A DNA stretch of 64,000 nucleotides from Candidatus Altimarinota bacterium (GCA_028696815.1 JAQVGG010000005.1:1-64000), one strand, 5' to 3'; numbered from the stretch's first letter, positions 30,901 to 40,111 are shown. Program-made: numbers and translations. Notes: generated by a model from the letters alone, not told the origin.

Positions 30901-31397
30901 TCTATATTGCAATAAAATTTAGTTGAAAATGTAGATAACTCTAAATCATCTATGTTGAAATTTACTTTACATTCTTCTTGTGAATCATCACAATTATAAC
31001 TATCAAGCGCTAAATCTTTATCAAATAGATAACTAGGATTTTGAAAAACTATAGCAAACCTCTCACTATAATCATCTAAAACTCAAGTATACACATAGAC
31101 TTCTCCACTTCAGGAATCTGTAGTTCAGCTACTAAACTCTACAGTTCAGCTTCAATTATCTGTATCTCAAGTACTTGATTGATTAGATCAATTACTTGTT
31201 TCTTCAACTACTAAATCTACTATCTGTTCTTCTCCCTCTCCTGTAGGAGAGGGCTGGGGTGAGGACTCTTGTTCTACTCCTTCCTCCCAGGATGCGAGGG
31301 AAGGTTGAGATTGAGGTATTAAATCTCAACTGTAAGCATAAACTTGATTTAAAATTCAAAGAAATAGTATAACAAATGCTAAAAATCTTTTGAGCAT
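27939..31397 (-). CDS. Surface-anchored protein with PKD-like repeats, lamin-tail domain and thermonuclease domain
   Basis: A 1152-aa protein with an N-terminal signal peptide (MLKRFLAFVILFLGILNQVYA) and a C-terminal transmembrane anchor followed by RKRRIL. Several PKD-like repeats share a pattern such as CKINLNGESSFTGGFIESDF and LIWDFG/CLWDFGGG. Then comes a lamin-tail-like domain (residues about 655-765, YEWFEIENIGSEVLNLKGV) and a staphylococcal-nuclease domain (about 775-900). The latter keeps the catalytic set: VDGDT, RLIGVDTPE and GKYGRLLAY. It should therefore degrade extracellular nucleic acid at the cell surface, probably for nucleotide scavenging (inference). Four palindromic repeats lie in frame in the S/G-rich linkers. 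Confidence 0.92.
30191..30228. repeat. Palindromic element family A inside the nuclease gene (copy 3)
   Basis: TCCCCTCGCTTTTAAGGAGA then GGAGCTAGGGATGAGG. Read on the minus strand in a different frame from the other copies (SSLAPLLKSEGN). Confidence 0.8.
30608..30640. repeat. Palindromic element family A inside the nuclease gene (copy 2)
   Basis: CCCCTTCTCCTATAGGAGAG then GGTTGGAATGAGG. Translated FQPSPIGEGAEQ. Confidence 0.85.
31231..31264. repeat. Palindromic element family A inside the nuclease gene (copy 1)
   Basis: TCTCCCTCTCCTGTAGGAGA then GGGCTGGGGTGAGG. Translated SPQPSPTGEGEEQ. Confidence 0.88.
31277..31316. repeat. Diverged family A element near the signal peptide of the nuclease gene
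   Basis: CTCCTTCCTCCCAGGATGCG then AGGGAAGGTTGAGATTGAGG. Translated as part of QPSLASWEEGVEQ. Confidence 0.6.
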
Positions 31398-31399
31398 AT

Positions 31400-31434
31400 A
31401 AAATAAGCTAAATTAAATATTTAGCTTATTTTAT
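31400..31434. terminator. Hairpin terminator after rpoD
   Basis: AAATAAGCTAAAT / ATTTAGCTTATTT palindrome between rpoD's 3' end and the start of the nuclease gene on the minus strand. Confidence 0.75.
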
Positions 31435-31474
31435 ATAATCAGTATTACAACAGCATTAAATTTTTAAGATAAAA

Positions 31475-32821
31475 TTAAAAAAATCTAATCTTATCAGCAT
31501 TTGGATGTTCTTTTAATTTTTCTAGAGTCTTAGCTTCAATTTGTCTGATTCTTTCTCTTGTTACTCAAAACTCCTTACCAACTTCTTCAAGAGTATGAAC
31601 ATCTCATCCATCTAGCCCAAATCTCATGATAATGATTTTTCTTTCTCTTGGAGTTAAAAAATCAAGCATTTCATAAAGATTTTCTTTTAGTAAATTTATA
31701 TTTGTTTGCTCATCAGGAGATGCATTTTTATCATCTTCTATAAAGTCTCAAAGTGAAGTATCTTCCTCAGATCATACAGGAGCATCTAAAGACAATATAT
31801 CTTGAGATATTCTCATGATTTGTCTTACTTTTTTTATATCCATATCAAGCTCAGTAGCAAGTTCTTCTATTAGAGGTTCTCTTGTAAGTTCTTGAGTAAG
31901 TCTTCTATAAGTATGAGTAAACTTATTTATAGTTTCTATCATATGAACAGGAACTCTTATAGTTCTTGCTTGATCAGCAATTGCTCTAGTTACTCATTGT
32001 CTAATCCACCAAGTCGCATAAGTTGAAAATTTAAATCATTTATCAGGATCAAATTTATCTACAGCTCTAAATAATCAAACATTTCATTCTTGAATTAAAT
32101 CAAGTAATCAAAGTCATCTACCCATGTATTTTTTAGCTATAGACACAACAAGTCTTAAGTTTGCTGCAGCTAATTTTTTTCTTGATTCTTGGTCTCAAGA
32201 TCTTATTTTTCTTCAAAGTTCTATCTCCTCATCAGCAGTTAAAAGCTCTACTCTTCAGATTTCATTTAGATACATTCTAATAGAATCATCACTAATTTCA
32301 GAAAGAGAAATTGCTGAATCTCATTTTTTTCATTTTTTCTCTGATTCAAATAAGTTATCTTTATCTAAGTTATCTACTATGTCAATATTTAACTGCAAAA
32401 ATCTAGTATAAACGCTATCAAGTAAATCTAAATCCTCTTCAGCATTTGGAATAGCCGCCATTACTTCATCTTGAGTTACTTTTCATTCTTTTTTTCCTTT
32501 TTTCATAAACTCTTGAATCTCTTCAGGCATTCACTCTAGAAAATTTTGAGGAACTTCAACGTCAATAAATTTTTGTAATCATTTTCAAACTCTTCTTTTA
32601 TCTTCACTTCTATCTTTTGGCATTTTCGCTAAACCTTTTTCTTTTTTTAAAGCTCCTATTGCGAAATCATCCTCATCATCATTAAAACTATTATCAAAAT
32701 TTTCAACTAAATCATCATCCTCATCATCATCTTGTGAATCTAAATATTCAAGTGAATCCAAGTTTATTTCCTCTATATTTGAAGATTTTTGATTTCTTTT
32801 TTGTTCGTCTTTTTTAGTCAT
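31475..32821 (-). CDS. rpoD: Primary sigma factor RpoD (sigma-70)
   Basis: A 448-aa housekeeping sigma factor. An acidic N-terminal region (residues 30-55) replaces region 1.1. Region 1.2 reads [21 protein letters not shown]. Region 2 reads [37 protein letters not shown] and [18 protein letters not shown] (2.3-2.4). Region 3 is present, and region 4.2 reads [20 protein letters not shown]. Many of the invariant Gly are TGA, so the main transcription factor of the cell depends on the reassigned codon. The -35/-10 boxes listed here match its expected consensus. Confidence 0.98.
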
Positions 32822-32975
32822 TTAACTGTTAAGGTTAAAAATAAAGTTTTTAGTGCGATTTTTAAATACAAAAACTTCCCTTCTGTTTTCTACTTAGAAG
32901 GTTTAATTTCAAAATTCTTATGTTATGCATGTCTTTGCATATTGTATTGTATCTATAATTATTATTTTATCAAGT

Positions 32976-33001
32976 AAAAAAAGCCCTGAAAAAGAGCTTT
33001 T
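32976..33001 (-). terminator. frr terminator
   Basis: On the minus strand GCTC-TTTTTCA-GGGC then T7, overlapping the frr stop. Confidence 0.6.
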
Positions 33002-33545
33002 AAACTTTCATAATATCCTCTGTTTTTTTCTTTAGATGTTCTTCTATTTTTTTATTTGCTTCATCTACAAGTTTTTGTAATTCTTCTTCATAATCTTTTG
33101 CATCATCTTCAGATATTTCTTTATTGTCTTCTGCATTTTGTATAGTTTTATGAGAATCTGCTCTAGCATTTCTTACTCAAACTTTTGCTTCTTCTGCCAT
33201 CTTTTTAGCAACTTTTGTTAATTCAACCCTTCTTTCTTCTGTTAAACTTGGAACTTTTATCATTATAGAATCTGCCATAGTTTGAGGATTTAATCATAAT
33301 CATGATTCAGTTATAGCTTTTCCGATAGCTCAAATCACACTTCTATCCCAAGGTTTAATACTTAATGTTTGACTATCTAGATTTGATACAGAAGCCATAT
33401 TTTTAAGTGGTTGTAATGAACCGTATTGTTCAACTCTTATATCTTCTACAAGCACTGGATTAGCTCTTCCAAGTTGTAGTTTAGAAAATTCTACATCTAA
33501 ATGCTTAATTGCTTTTTCTATTCACTCTTTTGCTTTTGTTAACAT
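33000..33545 (-). CDS. frr: Ribosome recycling factor
   Basis: A 181-aa protein that splits post-termination ribosomes together with [58 protein letters not shown] and [20 protein letters not shown] are all family signatures. The coiled-coil domain I is rich in K/E. The usual partners (pyrH, tsf, rpsB) are not adjacent; instead tRNA-Gly(UCA) lies upstream in divergent orientation. Confidence 0.97.
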
Positions 33546-33617
33546 AAAACATATTGTTAATAAATATTAAAATACTAAAAAATATTATATGAAATTCACT
33601 TTTTTTGTAAAGAAAAT

Positions 33618-33645
33618 TTGACTTAAATCTTATTTTTTATAAAAT
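33618..33645 (+). promoter_or_regulatory. Promoter of tRNA-Gly(UCA)
   Basis: TTGACT (33618-33623), 16-base spacer, TAAAAT (33640-33645). A CTTACT/AGTAAG hairpin with T5 (33653-33675) lies between promoter and tRNA and looks like a weak terminator or a processing signal. Confidence 0.7.
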
Positions 33646-33676
33646 ACGCTCTGCTTACTAAAAAGTAAGTTTTTAT

Positions 33677-33755
33677 GCGGGGGTAACATAAAAGAGTGAG
33701 TGTACTAAGGCTTCAACCCTTGGGTGTGCGAGTTCAAACCTCGTCCCCCGCTCCA
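33677..33755 (+). tRNA. tRNA-Gly with anticodon UCA (reads UGA)
   Basis: Acceptor GCGGGGG/CCCCCGC, discriminator T then encoded CCA. D stem ACAT/GTGT, anticodon stem TAAGG/CCTTG with loop CTTCAAC (T33, anticodon TCA, A37), T stem GCGAG/CTCGT with loop TTCAAAC. G1-C72, C2-G71, G3-C70 and U73 are tRNA-Gly identity elements, and there is no long variable arm as in tRNA-Sec. This is the decoder that makes UGA glycine. The D-loop (AAAAGAGTGA) lacks the usual GG pair, which is odd. Confidence 0.95.
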
Positions 33756-33756
33756 T

Positions 33757-33811
33757 AAAAAATTTGGAATTGGAAATCTAAAACTTTAGATTTTTAGTTC
33801 CAAATTTTTTA
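33757..33811 (+). terminator. Terminator after tRNA-Gly(UCA)
   Basis: A long hairpin: AAAAAATTTGGAA (33757-33769) with TTCCAAATTTTTT (33798-33810) around an inner AATCTAAAA/TTTAGATT stem. Confidence 0.85.
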
Positions 33812-33892
33812 ATAGAATGTTGATTAGAGGTTTGAAAAGGAGAAAAGGAACAATTTAAAATCATAAAATATTGTGATGAATAAGAACAATAT

Positions 33893-34000
33893 TTTATAGA
33901 TTTTATTTGTTATCTTTCGGATGGCCAACTTGAAACGTAAGACTGCTAATCTGAAAGATTAGAAGGCTGAAGTGGAGAGTGCCAAACCTCGTCCCAAAAA
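33893..34000 (+). ncRNA. Candidate structured RNA with tRNA-like pieces
   Basis: This sits in a 317-base gene-free stretch (33756-34072). ATCTTTCGGAT (33912-33922) pairs with ATCTGAAAGAT (33949-33959) over 11 bp, with one G-U. GGC (33965-33967) and GCC (33981-33983) close a second hairpin. CAAACCTCGTCCC (33983-33995) is identical to the 3' T-arm/acceptor segment of tRNA-Gly(UCA), 250 bases upstream. AAGACTGCTAATCT resembles a tRNA-Ser(GCU) anticodon arm, but no acceptor stem can be built. It may be a tRNA-derived relic or a leader of the next gene. Confidence 0.4.
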
Positions 34001-34072
34001 AACCTTTGATTTTTTTAAAATTTTGAATAAAATTTATTAAATTAAAAATTTATAATTAAGTAGAATAAAATT

Positions 34073-34405
34073 ATGGCAAATAGTCACGGACTTACATCAA
34101 GAATAGTAAAAAAACAAGCCGCAGCTAGAAAAATGGCTAAAAATAAAAAAGCTGCTTTTGCTGTGCATATATGAAATGAGAATCCCCAAGTTAGAAAAAA
34201 TCAAAGTTACAAAGCTAGAAAACATTACTTTGAAAATAAACAAAACTTTCCAAAAAAGAAACTTTCAAATAAAAACCCTACAACTCTTATGGAACAAGGT
34301 ATTATTGATGAAAGAGGTTTTTTTGTGAAAGGAAAAAAGAAAAACTTCTTAACTAAATCTATGGTTGACTCAAAAGGTATGGATTTCTATGGTATGCCTA
34401 GATAA
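34073..34405 (+). CDS. Small basic protein (110 aa), unknown
   Basis: MANSHGLTSRIVKKQAAARKMAKN...QSYKARKHYFENKQNFPKKK, ending DFYGMPR. It is very Lys/Arg-rich, has no membrane segment, and contains one TGA = Gly (HIGNENP). This resembles a ribosome- or nucleic-acid-associated protein, but I do not recognise a family. A structured region precedes it and a strong terminator follows. Confidence 0.7.
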
Positions 34406-34407
34406 TA

Positions 34408-34512
34408 GGTTGTAGCTGACAGGTTGCAGGACGTTTCACTTTTAGAAAAAATAAAAAAACATATTAACTTTGTTAATATGTTTTTTTATTCTACAACCTA
34501 TCACCTGCCACC
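34408..34512. repeat. Inverted GTTGTAG repeat enclosing a terminator
   Basis: GGTTGTAGCTGACAGGTTGCAGGACG...TTCACTTTTAG and, facing it, CTACAACCTATCACCTGCCACC. Inside lies the terminator AACATATTAAC/GTTAATATGTT with T7 (34453-34488). A near-copy (AGG-TTG-AGGACG-TTCACTTTTAG) precedes rbfA at 62811-62895. Confidence 0.75.
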
Positions 34513-34517
34513 TAGTC

Positions 34518-35318
34518 TTAATTACTATATAAACTATATCTTAATATATTTAAAAATTCTGTATTATCTAATCATATCTTTAGATTTTGTCTGTATGATA
34601 AGATTTGTGCTGATGTAAGTATATGAGTTCTTGGTTTTGTAAAGTACTCAGAAGAATTAACTGAATCAAGAGTATATGATATATTGTTACTTGAATCAAT
34701 ATTAAATAAGATTAAATAATTTCATGATGAAGCACGTAAAAACTCTGTCACTTTTTGAGAAAAATAATTTCCATTTGATAATCTTCACTCTCATATAGTT
34801 TCACCATTAAAATTTCACACTCATGCTATACCTCTAGATTCTCAAATAATGTTCCATGCAAGCTTTGTACTATCTCATGTTAAAATCGACAAATTTACAT
34901 CATTAACTTTTTGTTCTCCACTATCATACAGTGCAAAAAGTGGTATTATATCATATCAAGCTGGAGGGATATCTCAACTAAAGTTATTTACAGTATAATC
35001 AAAATCGTATGATAAATAAGTATCTTTTACTTTATTAAATTCTCAAGTATCTAGAGGGTTTTCCGCTAAAACTATTGAACGATTATTTATACTATCGTCT
35101 ATTTTATCTACATATGCATATCATTTTTCTTTTATCTTTAGTAAAGCAAGTTCTCAAGCTCACTCCGCTGCTGCATATGCTTTTAAATAGTTTGATTCTC
35201 ATCTAGTGTCTTTTAACTCAATTAAAACTAAGTTAAAAACTCAAGCAGTTAATACCATTAAAAATCATATAATCATTACAGACACTATAACAGAATATCA
35301 AGATTTATTATATTTCAT
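34518..35318 (-). CDS. Pilus assembly protein, PilX-like minor pilin/accessory
   Basis: A 266-aa protein with a short cytoplasmic N-terminus then a hydrophobic helix (SVMIIGFLMVLTAGVFNLVLIE), the pattern of PilX/GspK-like proteins that are processed like pilins but lack the FTLIE motif. AYAAAEGAGELALLKIKEKG follows, like the AaEaGl..al.. of PilX. The rest is polar and beta-rich. It is the last gene of the pilus cluster in the direction of transcription and 8 bases from the previous gene. Confidence 0.72.
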
Positions 35319-35326
35319 AAGGTAAA

Positions 35327-35965
35327 TTAATTAGTTTCTATTAATCTTTCACTAAATGTTGTTTGGAAAATTATTTCAGAATTTCATATTAACTCAGAGT
35401 TAACTCATTTTTTGAAAGAAGGTTGCATAGTAAAGTTAAATGTAACCTTATTTATATTTTCGCTAGATACATAAAATTTTATATCTTTAAAATAGACTAA
35501 ACTATTTGAAACCCTAGTTATACCTCATAATTCCTTATCAAGCCTAACTAATACACATTCTGAAGATATACTTGAACACATAGAATCAACACTTGCATCT
35601 TCTACCCTAATCCATCAACTCGCGGTTTCCAATGCAAGGAAATACTCATATCAATCTGAAGCTCATCATAAACATAATTTATCTCATGACTTATATTTTC
35701 AATCAACAGTATCTAAATTGCAATCACTAGCTCAACTCTGTTTTGATACTCATGTTATACCATATTTCAGAACATCTCTTGAAATAGACTCTACAATATT
35801 TTTTGTATTTTCTTGCATAGATCTATTTAAATCTATTTTTGCAGAAACTTTACTTGCAGCAGAAAATATCATCATAACAGAAATCATGATTATTGAAAAA
35901 ATAGTAATTGAGACTATAAGCTCAATTAATGTAAATCAAGAATATTTTTTCTTTAAATATTTCAT
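35327..35965 (-). CDS. Type IV pilin-like protein (PilW/GspJ-type)
   Basis: A 212-aa prepilin: MKYLKKKYSGFTLIELIVSIT is a perfect prepilin peptidase site (G-FTLIE). DLNRSMQENTKNIVESISRDVLKYG after the helix resembles the PilW/GspJ region. Six Cys (DCNLD, KLCLG, SMCSSISSEC) suggest disulfides in the globular head. Probably a minor pilin at the pilus tip. Confidence 0.82.
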
Positions 35966-35984
35966 ATAAAATTATTATTTATTA

Positions 35985-36062
35985 TTGTCATCCTGAATTT
36001 ATTTCAGGATCATTAAAATGTAAAATTCAATTATGATTCTGAATCAAGTTCAGAATGACAAA
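35985..36062. repeat. Family C inverted repeats (GTCATCCTGAA...TTCAGGATC)
   Basis: Two hairpins in tandem: TGTCATCCTGAA-TTTA-TTTCAGGATCA and GATTCTGAA-TCAA-GTTCAGAATGACA. They lie between two pilin-like genes. The outer TGTCAT and ATGACA can also pair. Confidence 0.8.
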
Positions 36063-36066
36063 AAAG

Positions 36067-36690
36067 CTATAGTCTCTTCCAATCTGCCAAAATTGTATCA
36101 ATTTGTATCTCATGATATCATTTCATATACCAAATAACTTTTGCATTTACTTTATAAGCATCACTTATTAATTCCGTATTTGTTCATGAATTATATTTAA
36201 CTTCATCAAATTTTATATATCTATAAAACTGAGTTTTTTTATTTCATGAAGTACTACAATCATATGTATATCTTTTTTCACTATCTAAACACAATCTATA
36301 GTTTTCCATGCTTCAAGTAAGATTTTCAACTCATTCTCAAAAACCAGTAGTTATATCTGTAACTTTTATGGGAAACTGAGAATATTCAGAATAGTCATTT
36401 TCTACTATATAATAAGATCAAGTAGAAAAAAAATTATCAGTATTTGTATAATCTAAATATGGTCATTTTTGATTCCATTTATGATACGTTATGTAATTGG
36501 AATCTCTGATATTTCTTACAAGTTCTATTCCCTCTCTAGCTAGATTTCATGCTATTATTTGATTTTGATTATAAATATTCATATTTAAACTTGAACTTAT
36601 AACCATATAAATAGCAGAAATTCAGAGAGAAAATATAAAAATTCAAATAATTATTTCTATTATGGAAAATGCTCTATTTATATTTTTCAT
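36067..36690 (-). CDS. Type IV pilin-like protein (PilV/GspI-type)
   Basis: A 207-aa prepilin with MKNINRAFSIIEIIIGIFIF; -1 is Ala and +5 is Glu. IIAGNLAREGIELVRNIRDSN after the helix is the QAL.LAREGIE.vRn.Rd. signature common in Patescibacteria minor pilins. A Cys pair lies near residue 130-145 (YRLCLDSEKRYTYDC). Confidence 0.82.
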
Positions 36691-36750
36691 GATTTGTTTT
36701 TAAATAAATTTTATTTATTTTAATAATAATTATTTTTTAATAAATTACAA

Positions 36751-36779
36751 AAAAAAGAAGAAAATACTTTCTTCTTTTT
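36751..36779. terminator. Terminator inside the pilus cluster
   Basis: AAAAAGAAGAAAATACTTTCTTCTTTTT after the GspH-type gene, so the cluster contains more than one transcript. Confidence 0.75.
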
Positions 36780-37341
36780 AGTAATCTGATATATTTGTTT
36801 TTGTAATATATGTAATTTTATTTTTTATATTTGCTGAATCCTTGTATGAAAACTCAATATCTATGTTTACATCACTAAAGTTTTGTTTTGAGCTTTGAAA
36901 ATATGAGTAAGTTCATTCTCATGTAATTGACTCAAATACAAAAAATCCATTATTTTGTCATCATACTCTATCTATCTCAACTCATGCTTTTAATTTAACT
37001 GTTTTTATTAGATTTACATTTGGATCACTTTCATCGGGTAGTATTTGCGTATATTCATAATTATGTGGAAAAGAAAACACTTGTACTTTGTTTTTTAAAC
37101 TATCAGTAGAATCAAAATAAACTCATAAAGATAAGTTTCAAGTTCATTTATCAAGTCAATGAACAGCTAAATTTCTTGTTTCAGTTAACACTTGAGATAT
37201 ATCTCTTGCTGTTATTCTTACTTTTGCTTTATTTGAATAATACTGATACGGAGCATATGTCATCATCATTAAAATCGCAACTATAGTTATAGTCACCATA
37301 AGTTCAATCAAGGTAAATCATTTTTTATTTAGTTTAAACAT
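36778..37341 (-). CDS. Type IV pilin-like protein (GspH/FimT-type)
   Basis: A 187-aa prepilin: MFKLNKKGFTLIELMVTITI, a perfect G-FTLIE site, then a long beta-rich head. ITARDISQVLTETRNLAVHG is like the GspH/FimT L...R..A...g pattern. Several Gly are TGA. It is next to pilC, separated by only 11 bases. Confidence 0.82.
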
Positions 37342-37352
37342 TGTTTCAAAAA

Positions 37353-38450
37353 TTAACTAATTACTTCTGTTATTTTCATAATAGCTCCAAATATTGCAAA
37401 TGCAAACCATATAACAAATCCAGAAGCTAAAAGTATAGCCATAGGCTCTATCCATTTTGTTAAATTTCAAAGTGAATATTCAACCTCTCTATTATATTGA
37501 TTGTATATTTTTATACTTATTTCTTCTATATTTGCAGTTTTTTCTCATACAGATAACATTTGTAAAAATGCAGGAGGAAAATAAAATTTTTCTTCATCAA
37601 CCTCTTTCATAGAATCAACAATTTTTTCTCAAACTTCTACTCTTCTTGTAACAAGTTCAAATATTTGTTCATAAACATAAGACCCCGATGATTTCCCTAC
37701 AAGTTTTAAAGCTTTTAGTGTTGGAACTCAAGCTCATATAAGATTTCAAAGAGATGAAGAAATATTAGCTAAAATGTAGTTCCTATATATTTTACCTACT
37801 AGCGGAACTCCAAGTATCATATTATCAAGTCTTTCTTTTCATGTTTTAGTACTTTTAAATCATACAAAAAATACAAAAACCGTAAAAATAAATAAAAGTA
37901 TAACTAAAAAGTTATGAGAAACAAAATTTGAAGTAGCTATAAGTGCTTTTGTTGCAGTTGGTAGTTGTGCTTCAGCATTTTCAAATAATGGCATAATAGC
38001 AGGGATAACATAAGTCAAAACTACTATTACAGCAACTAACAAAAATAAAAATATTATAATTGGATAAGTTAGTGCTCATTTAATCTTTTTTTGTAGCTCA
38101 TCTCTTTTCTTTAAATTATTTGCTATATTTAATAAAGAAGTTGATAGAGTACCAGTTGCTTCTCAGGCTTCAACAATTGAAACTTCATGTTGAGAAAAAA
38201 CATTTGGATCTTTTTTCATTGCTTTACTTAAAGAATCACCACTTGATATAAATACAAGTAATTCTTTAATTCTTTGTTTAAAGTATGGATTAGCTATTTT
38301 ATCTGTAACTGATTCCAAAGCTCAAGATATTCATACTCAAGCATCAATCATAACAGAAAGATATTCATAAAAGTTAAATTTATCTATGTTAGATATATTT
38401 TTAAAAATTATTATATCTTTTGATGAAACTTCATTTTGTATATTGTTCAT
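37353..38450 (-). CDS. pilC: Type IV pilus/type II secretion inner-membrane platform protein
   Basis: A 365-aa GspF/PilC-family protein that couples the cytoplasmic ATPase to pilin insertion. Two GspF domains: FYEYLSVMIDAGVGISGALE...SIVEAGEATGTLSTSL and NLIGAGVPTLKALKLVG...MLSVGEKTAN. There are three membrane segments (LLVAVIVVLTYVIPAIMPL; FLVILLFIFTVFVFFV; C-terminal MAILLASGFVIWFAFAIFGA). It works with the GspE/PilB ATPase at 918-2264. Confidence 0.95.
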
Positions 38451-38468
38451 ATATATGTTTATAATAAA

Positions 38469-39014
38469 CTATTTATAAAGGATTTTTAGAGGTATAGTAA
38501 CATTGTAAGTTCATGCTCTATTATCATTTGGGAAGCTAAAATCACTTACATAAAAAGTGTATTTAGCATCTTTACTTGTTAAAAAAGATAAAAAAGTTTT
38601 TAATATCTCAATATTTGATACTTTTGCATTTACAGTAACACCTAACTCTTTAAATCCAAGCTCACCCTCCTTAGCTTCTGTAAAACTAAGAGAGTTTATA
38701 ACTATAAGTCAATTTTCACCATTGATTTCTTCTATGTATGTATGTAGGTAAGTTAACATTTCGTCTTCTGAAAAACCTTCAACAAATCTAGCTATTTCTT
38801 GTTTTTTATCTCATGATTTTAAATCTTTTTCAAGAGACTCTAATTTAGCTAGCTCATCATCTTTAACTTGTAATTCAGCTTCTAAAGACTCTTTTGTATC
38901 TTGTTTTGCTTGCATTTCATAAAACATATTTTTTGTAAAAAAAACTAAAACAAATAGAGATACAAGAAATATTAATAATGATGTAAATTTATTGTCATTT
39001 TTATTGATGTTCAT
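38469..39014 (-). CDS. PilO-like pilus assembly protein
   Basis: A 181-aa bitopic membrane protein: short cytoplasmic N-terminus, one helix (SLLIFLVSLFVLVFFT), a coiled coil (LEAELQVKDDELAKLESLEK), then a ferredoxin-like alpha/beta domain ending YNVTIPLKILYK. This matches PilO in order and size. PilO pairs with PilN to link the inner-membrane platform to the outer parts. The neighbour is PilN-like. Confidence 0.7.
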
Positions 39015-39035
39015 ATTTTATTTTTAAAAAGTAAA

Positions 39036-39560
39036 TTATTTTAATTCAAGTTTTATATTAAACTTTTCTTTGTCTTCTATTGTAGTAATAGTTTCAATAA
39101 AACCTAAATTAAATAATGATTCTTCATCATTTCTATATCCTTCAATAAATTTTGATGCTTTTTGATAATCAAATCCATTATCATCAGAAACAGTAATAGC
39201 ATCAAGCGATAACATACCATTTGAATAATTAAATCATTCAAAAACTACATTATATTTTTGAGTAATTTCCTCTATATGATTTAAAAAAGATACAATTTGA
39301 GAATTTTTGTCTAATCTCTCTAATACTTTTTTATTTAATATATATAACTCATATATTTGTATAGCTTTATTCTCTTTTTTCTCTTTAATGCTATTTTCTT
39401 TTTGAGTTATCTCATTTTGTAACAAAGTAGTTTGTTTATCTAGATGAGAATTATAAAAAAATAAAACTCAAGTTAAAACTACAACAAAAGCAAAAAATCC
39501 TATACTAACATATATAGATCTTAGCTTTTTTATTTTATAAACTTCTTTTATTTCAGACAT
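39036..39560 (-). CDS. PilN-like pilus assembly protein
   Basis: A 174-aa bitopic protein: MSEIKEVYKIKKLRSIYVSIG, a helix (FFAFVVVLTGVLFFY), then a coiled coil (LLQNEITQKENSIKEKKENK) and a small alpha/beta domain with FLNHIEEITQKYNVVFEG. Same architecture as PilN/PilO. It is first of the pilN-pilO-pilC-pilin run. No PilM (actin-like) gene is found upstream, which is unusual. Confidence 0.65.
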
Positions 39561-39633
39561 AATTTTTATTTAAAAAATAATAAACATTATTATAGTATCA
39601 TATTTTTATTAATATTTCCAAATATCTGCATAT

Positions 39634-39663
39634 AAAAAAGTCTAGAATTAACTAGACTTTTTT
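39634..39663. terminator. Terminator upstream of the pilN-like gene
   Basis: AAAAAAGTCTAG-AATTAA-CTAGACTTTTTT, ending the transcript of the 142-aa gene on the minus strand. Confidence 0.85.
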
Positions 39664-39682
39664 ATATTTTATATTTTAATTA

Positions 39683-40111
39683 TTAAGAAGATGTGTTTAA
39701 CATATCCATTATAAAGGCAACAATTGAGTATGCTAACCATATTAATACGATTCATATAATAACATATAAAATTGTTTGTTTTGATTTTTTTAATTTATCT
39801 TCATCTCAAGCTCAAATCAGTATCATAAAACCTGCATAGATTATGTATATAACAGCAACTAAAGATATAAAACCTAATATATATTGTATTACATCTTGAA
39901 CATACTGAGAAAATTTTCTATCTTTCTCTATATCATTTACCGTGTTTTTTACTTTTTCTATTCATCATTTTAAATCACAATCATCATCTCATGCACAATC
40001 AACTTGTAATTTAGCATCTTCTCAAATAGAAAAAATACTTCCTGCATCTACTCATGAAAAATTAGAAATGATAAGTAAAAAAACAACTATAAGTTTGATT
40101 AATAATTTCAT
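39683..40111 (-). CDS. Small membrane protein, TrbC/VirB2-like pilin architecture
   Basis: A 142-aa protein with signal peptide (MKLLIKLIVVFLLISNFSGV), a short acidic Cys-containing loop (DCAGDDDCD), then two strong hydrophobic helices (YILGFISLVAVIYIIYAGFM; ILYVIIGIVLIWLAYSIVAF) separated by a charged turn (GDEDKLKKSKQT). This is the typical architecture of the VirB2/TrbC-like and pilin-like small proteins widespread in Patescibacteria. Its function here is not known. Confidence 0.65.

Noticed and set aside
33677-33755. Selenocysteine tRNA as an explanation for the UCA anticodon
   Set aside because: Acceptor and discriminator are those of tRNA-Gly, the variable loop is short, the acceptor is 7 bp, and TGA positions align with Gly rather than Cys/Sec.
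33912-33995. A functional tRNA-Ser(GCU)
   Set aside because: No acceptor stem can pair, the T-loop is not TTC-type and there is no CCA end.
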